NCBI GenBank assembly: GCA_964570935.1
Contig: CAZMZP010000086.1
Location: 1-7,177, forward strand
Direction: 5' to 3'
Origin: JAFGJU01 sp964570935
GTDB lineage: Bacteria > Eisenbacteria > RBG-16-71-46 > JAFGJU01
DNA length: 7,177 nt
This document shows, one piece after another, positions 1 to 5,139 of the stretch; the stretch's first letter is position 1; each line of letters starts with the position of its first letter. Position numbers and translations under genes: made by a program. The notes under the pieces are model-generated. The model was not told where the DNA came from, did no database searches, and saw nothing but the letters and a program-made list of their open reading frames with translations.

Positions 1-63
1 GGCAGTCGCGCCGCCGGCCAGGGCAAGCAGGAGAGCGAGTGACACAGCCAGGACTCTGTTCAT
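1..63 (-). CDS. Secreted protein, N-terminal fragment (signal peptide only; gene runs off the window)
   Basis: Only the first 21 codons lie in the window. They read as a Sec signal peptide: a short basic start (MNR), a hydrophobic core (SLALLLALA) and an ATA ending that fits a signal peptidase I site. Without gaps, 17 of 21 residues match the signal peptide of the 1063-aa protein encoded just upstream (counting its GTG start as Met), and 50 of 63 bases match. GGAGGTG lies 4 nt before the ATG at 63 (GGAGG 6 nt before), which supports this start. The upstream gene ends 69 bp away on the same strand with no visible terminator, so co-transcription is likely. Similarity over the signal peptide suggests a tandem paralogue, but the mature part is not visible, so its function cannot be stated. 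Confidence 0.75.
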   Translation of the reverse strand, partial: MNRVLAVSLALLLALAGGATA

Positions 64-132
64 ACGACACCTCCATAGTGTCATGGCCGACTGTCACTGC
101 GCTGGGTTGGTAGCTGCAGACTGACGGTCGTG

Positions 133-3100
133 CTACTGCAGAATCACGATTTTCTTGTTGAGCTCGCTGCCCGGTGCATTGAGCTGATAGAAGAACACTC
201 CACTAGCCACCCTCTCACCACCGTCGTTCTTGCCGTCCCAGATGACCGAATACGCACCGGCCGTCTTGGCCTCATCCACCAACGTCCGGATAACCCGCCC
301 GCTCACGTCAAACACTCTCAGCTTTGCTCTTCCCGGGGTGCCGATCGCATACTTGATGGTCGCAGTCGGGTTCATCGGGTTCGGGAATGCCTGACCCAAC
401 GACGTCACTACCGCCGGACCCACACCGGGGTCCTTCACATCCACGTTCCACCAGTCGCAGAAACTGTCCGTGTGTAGACCCCAGGTCAGCACCGAGGTGA
501 ACCAGGCCGGGAGTGGGTCAGCACCGCAGGTCGGGACGCCGGCGGAGCCGTCTCTCATCAGGCAGAAGTCGTAGGCTTCGGTGAAGGTCCTGTAGTAGAC
601 CGCGGGGGGAGCGTTGCTGATCGCGGCATAGCGGACCGTCGCGGAAGCGTCATAGATCTCCTCGAGGACGCCGGCGCCGGCCGAGTTGATGCAGTTCAAC
701 GACCGCGGACACCCGTTCCCGCGCACCACGTAGGGCTCGACCGGGGACACAATCGCGCCGCCGCCAGTCGTGTTAATCGGTAGACAGTACGTGTAGTCCG
801 ACGGAGTGACGGACGTGGCGTAGGAGTTGGCGACATACGCCGTCCCGAGGGTGCCGTTCAGGAACAGCGGACCCCACGGTGTACGACTGTTCAACTCTCT
901 CGCCCAGCTGTCGCCGCTCACCCACAGGAATCTAACGTGGTCGGCATCACTGTAAGTGGTCAGCCAGGACTTGAGCATGTCTGCGTCAGCCTGGTAGATG
1001 CTGTAGCCGTATTGGTTGCCGGTGTTGAGAATGCAGTGCGAGTAAGCCTGCATCTGGTTGATGGTGGCGCCGGGACCCCAGTTGTACTTGTCGGTTCCCG
1101 GCCCGCCGAGCTGGCCGGGGTTGGCCGCCCAACGACCGATACCGTTCCTGAGGTCACTGGAAGGCCCGAGCTTGTTGAACATGTCGAACTCGTAGCCGGC
1201 ATACAAGAGAGCACGAGCAGTCCTGTCTGAGTTCCAGACGCCGTCGTTTCCTCTTCGGCCGAAGTGGTCGGCGTAGAGCAGACACGGCCACTCTACCGAC
1301 CCCGTGCCGTCGCTCACCATCATGGGCAGAATCTCAAACTCCTCGGGAGCGGACGGGCCTTCAGCCGGCAGATAAAGCGAATCCTCAGAACCGGCGTAGC
1401 AGGCCTTGAGGAAGTACTCAATCCGTGTGCCGGGCTGGAACACCTGGTTCGGCAGAATCTCAACGACCTCGCCCAGGCCGTTGGCCACCCGCACGGGGTC
1501 TGCCTCATGGAAGCACGTCGCGTAGATGCCGGCAGCGGCTGCGGTGCTCAGGCCATCGCTCGCGGTGATCTCCGCCGTGTCCATGCGGGCCGAAAACCAG
1601 CCGCCAAACTGAACGTTCGGGAACCACGTGAAGAACGGCGCGGTGAACGTTTGCTGCGGGCTCACACGCGCCATACGGAACACCAGCCAGACTTCCGCGT
1701 TGTCCGCGTTGCCGCGGCACACCATCGTGTCGCCGTGTATCGGCGGCACGAGGTTGCTCAGGTAGTTGGCCGTCCTTGTGTCGGCCGTGCTGAGCGGGTT
1801 CATCGAGCCGTCCTCGGCGAACTGGTCCTGGAAGTAATCCTGCTCCCCCTGGCTGATGCACGGGGCCACATCCGACCCGTACAATCCAAACGCGATGTTG
1901 TCAAAGTATGGAGTCGCGTTGCATACGTTCGTACAGCCGAGTCCCCACGGATCCTCGTCGCAGTAGTTGACCACGACCAGGCCCACTTGGACCTCCTCAG
2001 CCTGCTGAGGAAGATTCGTGGAGAGGTCTACGATGTAGCGGCCGCAGCGGGGCCCCGGGTTCCAGTAGGCGTACCAGAAGTCTGTCATCCATCCGCTCCA
2101 ACCACCGCCTTCGCAGGCCGGTCTGTACCTGACCTGCCACTCGAAGAACACGTTGTCCCACTGTGGAAGATCCCAGAACACCTCGAAGATCAGAATACGT
2201 CCGGAAAGTCCGGGATGGCTGCTGAGGTCGATTACCGGGGACATCACGTAGTTGTCCTGGCAGAGCGGGTGCGGGTAAGCGGGCGTGCTCTCGTCTAACA
2301 GCACGAGCACGCTGTCGGCCAGCTCGCAGCCGACGGGTGAGCACGGGTCCAGGCTGGTGCTGACCGGGAGGCTGGCAAGCCAGGCAGAGTGCGCGTAGTC
2401 ACCGCATGCGTTCGAGTAGTGACCCCAGTTGGGCGGGAGGCCGCGCACCGCGGTGCTCTCGAAGTCTTCGCTGTACACAGTACCGTTGTCGTCCAACGAG
2501 TAAGTGTCCAGGGCGAATGCGCCGCAAGCCGTCGGGTAAAGACCGTCGCCGTCCGAGTACCCGCCGTCAGACACGAACTGAAACACGATGCGGAAGTAGA
2601 CCGGCTCGAGGCCGGCCAGGGAAGCGTCCAGGTCGAAGTTGCCCGCGCCTGTGCCAGTGCCGGTGTATACGGCCAGGGTGTCGTGGGCCACGAACTCCCC
2701 GGCCATCGTGTCGTAAGTCTGCAGGATGACGTACGTGAAGTCGTACCCGGCCTCGCTCTCGTATGTGCAGTCGTAGCCCAGAGCAATCTGGTCGCCGCCG
2801 TTGAAGGCGTAGGTCGGAGTGTGAACAGCCTGGTTCCAGCCGTTGTCGTAACCCGTGCCGTTGTTGTCCTTGAAGCAGAGCTCATAGCACTCTACGTTGG
2901 TCGCGCCGCAGAACAACGATTTCGTGCCGGCGGTGACGCAGGTTGCGCCCAGGGTGGCGTCGTCCTTCACGTCGAAGTAGTCGGGCGGCTGGTCCGTGTT
3001 ATCAACACCGACCCAGCCGTCCATGTTCTCGCCGCTGTGCGGAACGCCGTTGAAGCCGCCCTCCGCGAAGGTCCACATGTTCTTGTTGGCCCAGCCGGCA

Positions 3101-3324
3101 CTGGCGGGAGAGCCGGCTTCCCAGCGTCCGTCAAGCGCGTCCCACACCGTTCCACCGTAGTAGAACGTGTCCGAACCCTGGTTGACGCCGAACACCCCAC
3201 CCGGTGGGGCAGTGCGGGCATCCTGGTCGTACATTATCAGGACGGGTCTCTCGATTTCTCTGGCAGTCGCTCCGGCAGCCAGGGCAAGCAGTAGAGCAAG
3301 CGACATCGCGAGGATTCGTTTCAC
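133..3324 (-). CDS. Large secreted multimodular protein with T9SS/FlgD-type C-terminal tail
   Basis: A 1063-residue exported protein of unknown specific function. The first residues are KRILAMSLALLLALAAGATA after the start, a typical Sec signal peptide with cleavage near residue 21. About 27 cysteines in the mature part suggest disulfides. Residues about 125-280 and 290-485 look like two MAM/immune-inhibitor-A-style beta-sandwich modules, with markers LFCGATN near 138, SDGGYSDGDGLYPTACGAF near 253, MSPVIDLSS near 361 and PYFDNIAFG near 472. Residues about 680-810 look like an alpha/beta module (LLYADHFGRRGNDGVW, ILNTGNQYGYS, FLWVSGDSW), reminiscent of amidotransferase-like folds but without a catalytic motif I can name. 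Residues about 975-1063 form a FlgD-Ig/T9SS type A tail: FPNPMNPTATIKY, VFDVSGRVIRTL, WDGKNDGGERVASGVFFYQL and a basic-hydrophobic end KKIVILQ. This implies surface attachment or secretion, although no T9SS genes are in the window. The GTG at 3324 is chosen because GGAGG precedes it and the signal peptide starts there. The ATG at 3399 would add 25 non-signal residues, and the next in-frame ATG would trim the basic n-region. Confidence 0.85.
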   Translation of the reverse strand: MKRILAMSLALLLALAAGATAREIERPVLIMYDQDARTAPPGGVFGVNQGSDTFYYGGTVWDALDGRWEAGSPASAGWANKNMWTFAEGGFNGVPHSGENMDGWVGVDNTDQPPDYFDVKDDATLGATCVTAGTKSLFCGATNVECYELCFKDNNGTGYDNGWNQAVHTPTYAFNGGDQIALGYDCTYESEAGYDFTYVILQTYDTMAGEFVAHDTLAVYTGTGTGAGNFDLDASLAGLEPVYFRIVFQFVSDGGYSDGDGLYPTACGAFALDTYSLDDNGTVYSEDFESTAVRGLPPNWGHYSNACGDYAHSAWLASLPVSTSLDPCSPVGCELADSVLVLLDESTPAYPHPLCQDNYVMSPVIDLSSHPGLSGRILIFEVFWDLPQWDNVFFEWQVRYRPACEGGGWSGWMTDFWYAYWNPGPRCGRYIVDLSTNLPQQAEEVQVGLVVVNYCDEDPWGLGCTNVCNATPYFDNIAFGLYGSDVAPCISQGEQDYFQDQFAEDGSMNPLSTADTRTANYLSNLVPPIHGDTMVCRGNADNAEVWLVFRMARVSPQQTFTAPFFTWFPNVQFGGWFSARMDTAEITASDGLSTAAAAGIYATCFHEADPVRVANGLGEVVEILPNQVFQPGTRIEYFLKACYAGSEDSLYLPAEGPSAPEEFEILPMMVSDGTGSVEWPCLLYADHFGRRGNDGVWNSDRTARALLYAGYEFDMFNKLGPSSDLRNGIGRWAANPGQLGGPGTDKYNWGPGATINQMQAYSHCILNTGNQYGYSIYQADADMLKSWLTTYSDADHVRFLWVSGDSWARELNSRTPWGPLFLNGTLGTAYVANSYATSVTPSDYTYCLPINTTGGGAIVSPVEPYVVRGNGCPRSLNCINSAGAGVLEEIYDASATVRYAAISNAPPAVYYRTFTEAYDFCLMRDGSAGVPTCGADPLPAWFTSVLTWGLHTDSFCDWWNVDVKDPGVGPAVVTSLGQAFPNPMNPTATIKYAIGTPGRAKLRVFDVSGRVIRTLVDEAKTAGAYSVIWDGKNDGGERVASGVFFYQLNAPGSELNKKIVILQ

Positions 3325-3483
3325 GTGTGCCTCCGCGGTGTACTGATAGGTGGGCACCCCGAGAGACGGGTATACCTGGTGGGCCGTTAGCGGCGGCACG
3401 GTACCCCTACTCTTGAGGAGTCCGCGGTAGTGTCACCCGGCGTGGATGACATGCACTGTCAGAATTCAGTAACGCTGTAGCCT
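3325..3483 (-). other. Untranslated leader of the secreted-protein operon, about 159 nt
   Basis: The interval runs from the inferred transcription start (about 7 nt past the -10 box) to the GTG start. It is long for a simple leader and contains several short complementary segments. Examples are TGTCA (3431-3435) with TGACA (3447-3451) around an 11-nt gap, CCCG (3358-3361) with CGGG (3367-3370) around AGAGA, the perfect palindrome GGTATACC (3369-3376), and CCGCGG at both 3333-3338 and 3422-3427, which could pair with each other. I do not recognise a known riboswitch or thermometer class. It may be a structured leader or simply GC-rich spacer. Confidence 0.35.
3330..3334 (-). promoter_or_regulatory. 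Shine-Dalgarno site that sets the GTG start of the 1063-aa protein
   Basis: Read on the minus strand, GGAGG is followed by CACAC and then GTG (3324-3322). This 5-nt spacing decides for the GTG over the in-frame ATG at 3399 and the internal ATG seven codons in. The downstream paralogue has the equivalent GGAGG at the same place before its own start. Confidence 0.75.
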
Positions 3484-3489
3484 ACTTGT

Positions 3490-3518
3490 ATGATAGCAGG
3501 CGTAGTGCCATAAGTCAA
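3490..3518 (-). promoter_or_regulatory. Near-consensus sigma-70-type promoter for the 1063-aa secreted protein
   Basis: On the minus strand the sequence reads TTGACT (3518-3513), a 17-bp spacer, then TATCAT (3495-3490). Each hexamer matches the housekeeping consensus at 5 of 6 positions, and a TGC extended -10 element precedes TATCAT. The inferred start near 3483 lies upstream of the GTG in the right orientation. This is the best promoter match in the window, which suggests the secreted-protein operon is expressed well under vegetative conditions. Confidence 0.7.
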
Positions 3519-3547
3519 GAGCGCAAAGCCGATTGCGGCTCTCGCTC
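3519..3547. repeat. Interrupted inverted repeat abutting the minus-strand -35 box
   Basis: The arms are GAGCG (3519-3523) with CGCTC (3543-3547), and inside them AGCCG (3527-3531) with CGGCT (3536-3540) around an ATTG loop. The gaps between inner and outer arms are 3 and 2 nt. An alternative pairing is TTGCGG (3533-3538) with CCGCAA (3549-3554). The repeat touches the -35 hexamer at 3513-3518, a common position for an activator or repressor site. No T-tract follows on either strand, so an intrinsic terminator is unlikely. Confidence 0.45.
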
Positions 3548-3579
3548 CCCGCAAGCAACAGTGTGACATCCGGCCACTC

Positions 3580-3626
3580 CCTGCCTTCTTTACCAGGCGG
3601 CGCAGTTCTGTGGTAAAATGGGCAGG
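3580..3626. repeat. Nested dyad, candidate operator or hairpin over the adaptor promoter
   Basis: The left arm is CCTGCC-ttc-TTTACCA (3580-3595) and the right arm is TGGTAAA-atg-GGCAGG (3611-3626). Thirteen of 16 positions are exactly complementary, with the three mismatches forming a symmetric block and a 15-nt centre between the arms. The inner half-sites are 22 bp centre to centre, about two DNA turns, as expected for a dimeric regulator. The right inner half-site overlaps the candidate extended -10 box of the plus-strand promoter. It lacks a T-tract and so does not look like a terminator. Confidence 0.5.
3590..3619 (+). promoter_or_regulatory. Candidate promoter for the adaptor-permease operon
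   Basis: TAAAAT (3614-3619) with TGG immediately before it makes a good extended -10 element (5 of 6 hexamer matches). TTACCA (3590-3595) is a weak -35 (4 of 6 matches) at 18-bp spacing. The inferred start is near 3626, leaving about 70 nt to the GTG start codon at 3697. It is embedded in the nested dyad 3580-3626, so it may be under repressor control. Confidence 0.45.
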
Positions 3627-3682
3627 TTCGCCAAACTATCTGCCCTGTCCAGTCCCGGGAACCTCAATTCTCGTCAAGTTAC

Positions 3683-3687
3683 GGAGG
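3683..3687 (+). promoter_or_regulatory. Shine-Dalgarno site that sets the GTG start of the adaptor
   Basis: GGAGG lies 9 nt before the GTG at 3697. The only upstream in-frame alternative, GTG at 3610, lies inside the candidate -10 region and would add 29 residues that do not belong to a membrane anchor. Confidence 0.65.
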
Positions 3688-3696
3688 CTAGCTCAA

Positions 3697-5073
3697 GTGC
3701 GGAAAAGATCCTTCACTATATTGGTAGTCGTGGTCGCGGTTGTGGCGGCGGCGCTCATCTTCTTCAGGTACGGCAGGAAATCCGGCGCGGGAGACTACAA
3801 GACCGCCGTCGTCCAGCGAGGCAGCGTTTCGAGCACCGTGACCGCCACCGGGACGCTCAATCCCGTAACAACCGTGCAGGTTGGCTCTCAGATCTCAGGC
3901 ACGGTGGCCGAGCTGCACGCCGACTTCAACTCCCGGGTCAGGCGCGGTGAGCTTATCGCGCTCATCGACACCACGTTCCTGGCCGCTTCGGTGAGAGACG
4001 CGGAGGCCTCGATGGAACGGGCGCAGGCCGAGGCCAAGCAGGCCGGCATCGACCTGGAACGCGCGAAGGCCCTGCAGGAAAGAGAGCTCAATTCAAGGTT
4101 TGACTACGAGAGCGCCTTCACCAAGTACGAGGCCGCGCTTGCCGGCCTCAAGTCCGCGCGGGCGCAACTCGAGCGCGCAAAGGTAAACCTGAAATACGCC
4201 AGCATCAAGGCGCCGGTGGACGGAGTCGTGATATCCAGGAACGTGGACGTCGGACAGACCGTCGCCGCAAGCCTCTCCGCCCCCATCCTCTTCCTCATAG
4301 CGCAGGACTTGAGAGACATGCAGCTCGAAGCCGACATTGACGAAGCCGACATCGGCATGATCAGGGTGGGGCAGCAGGTCACGTTCACCGTCAGCACTTA
4401 TCCGGACGACGTTTTCGCGGGAACGGTGACGCAGGTGCGCCTCGAGCCGATAGAGGTCCAGGACGTGGTCAACTACAAGATAATCGTGTCGGTCATGAAC
4501 CCGGAAGAGAAGCTGATGCCGGGCATGACTGCCACGCTGACAGTCAACATCGAGACCAGACACGACGTGCTCAGGGTGCCCAACATGGCCCTGCGCTTCA
4601 AGCCGCCCGAAGAAGTGCTGAAGGCGGCGATGGGCGGCGAGCCTAAGCAAACAGCCGGCGACCAGCGGCGCGCAGCAGCCGGCCGAGAACTCGCCCAGGG
4701 CAGCCAGGCGCGCAGGACACCCCCCGCGCAAAGCCCAGGCGCTGGACAGCGGCCCGGAATGGCCGCGGCGCCGACGGGGACGCCTGGGCTCTCGAGGCAG
4801 GCAGCGGTACCTGGGCCAGGCCCCGCTGGCGCGCCCGGCGGCTTCGGTTCCGGCGGGAAGACTGTGTGGAAGGTCGACGACGGCGGGAAGCTCCTTCCCG
4901 TGCCCGTTCAGACCGGCCTCACCGACGGCTCGTTCACCGAGGTCTTCCCGGGCCAGCTCCAGGAAGGAGACGTCGTTGTGGTGGGCCTGGCAGGCAACAA
5001 CAAGAACAACGGGGAGCAGAGAGGGCAGAACAACCCGTTCATGCCTCAGATGCACGGGCCGGGCAGAAGATAG
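3697..5073 (+). CDS. MacA-like periplasmic adaptor (membrane fusion protein) of an ABC export pump
   Basis: A 458-residue adaptor that would link an inner-membrane MacB-like permease to an outer-membrane channel. In order: a cytoplasmic RKRS start and one membrane anchor at about 7-23 (ILVVVVAVVAAALIFF); the first lipoyl half, TATGTLNPVTTVQVGSQISG near 48-67; an alpha-helical hairpin at about 98-166 rich in A, E, K, R and Q; the second lipoyl half, IKAPVDGVVISRNVDVGQTV near 170-189; a beta-barrel at about 207-290 ending in LMPGMTATLTV; and a membrane-proximal domain at about 388-432 (VWKVDDGGKLLPVPVQTGL, GDVVVVG). Residues about 303-387 are a Pro/Ala/Gly/Gln/Arg-rich low-complexity insert inside this last domain, and the C-terminus is a short N/Q/G-rich tail. 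E. coli MacA has about 371 residues, so the insert accounts for the extra length. The permease gene follows after 66 bp. Start chosen from GGAGG at 3683-3687 and the position of the anchor. Confidence 0.9.
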   Translation: MRKRSFTILVVVVAVVAAALIFFRYGRKSGAGDYKTAVVQRGSVSSTVTATGTLNPVTTVQVGSQISGTVAELHADFNSRVRRGELIALIDTTFLAASVRDAEASMERAQAEAKQAGIDLERAKALQERELNSRFDYESAFTKYEAALAGLKSARAQLERAKVNLKYASIKAPVDGVVISRNVDVGQTVAASLSAPILFLIAQDLRDMQLEADIDEADIGMIRVGQQVTFTVSTYPDDVFAGTVTQVRLEPIEVQDVVNYKIIVSVMNPEEKLMPGMTATLTVNIETRHDVLRVPNMALRFKPPEEVLKAAMGGEPKQTAGDQRRAAAGRELAQGSQARRTPPAQSPGAGQRPGMAAAPTGTPGLSRQAAVPGPGPAGAPGGFGSGGKTVWKVDDGGKLLPVPVQTGLTDGSFTEVFPGQLQEGDVVVVGLAGNNKNNGEQRGQNNPFMPQMHGPGRR

Positions 5074-5094
5074 CGCATCGATCAGGCAGAAAAT

Positions 5095-5127
5095 GGCGCT
5101 CCTCCCAATGGGCGGCCAATGAGCGCC
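5095..5127 (+). repeat. Short intercistronic stem-loop between adaptor and permease
   Basis: GGCGCTC (5095-5101) is perfectly complementary to GAGCGCC (5121-5127), with a 19-nt loop that holds a further CCC-aat-GGG (5104-5112). The structure ends 1 nt before the weak AGGA Shine-Dalgarno (5129-5132) of the permease. It could tune permease translation or protect the mRNA. No T-tract follows, so it should not terminate transcription. In GC-rich DNA a 7-bp stem can arise by chance. Confidence 0.3.
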
Positions 5128-5139
5128 TAGGACAGCACG

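Noticed and set aside
110..136. Hairpin GTAGC (110-114) with GCTAC (132-136) at the end of the secreted-protein gene
   Set aside because: The stem is 5 bp with a 17-nt loop, overlaps the stop codon and has no T-tract on the minus strand, so it is not a convincing terminator.
1264..2298. 344-codon plus-strand open frame inside the secreted-protein gene
   Set aside because: It is antisense to a protein with a signal peptide, coherent modules and a sorting tail. The frame has no motif or credible ribosome-binding context that I can see.
3358..3480. Known riboswitch in the leader of the secreted-protein gene
   Set aside because: Short stems are present, but I could not match the conserved core of any riboswitch class I know.
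5074..5139. Possible remnant of an ATPase gene between adaptor and permease
   Set aside because: The 66 bp encode no Walker A, Walker B or signature motif in any frame that I can read, and only very short frames such as ATG-AGC-GCC-TAG occur.
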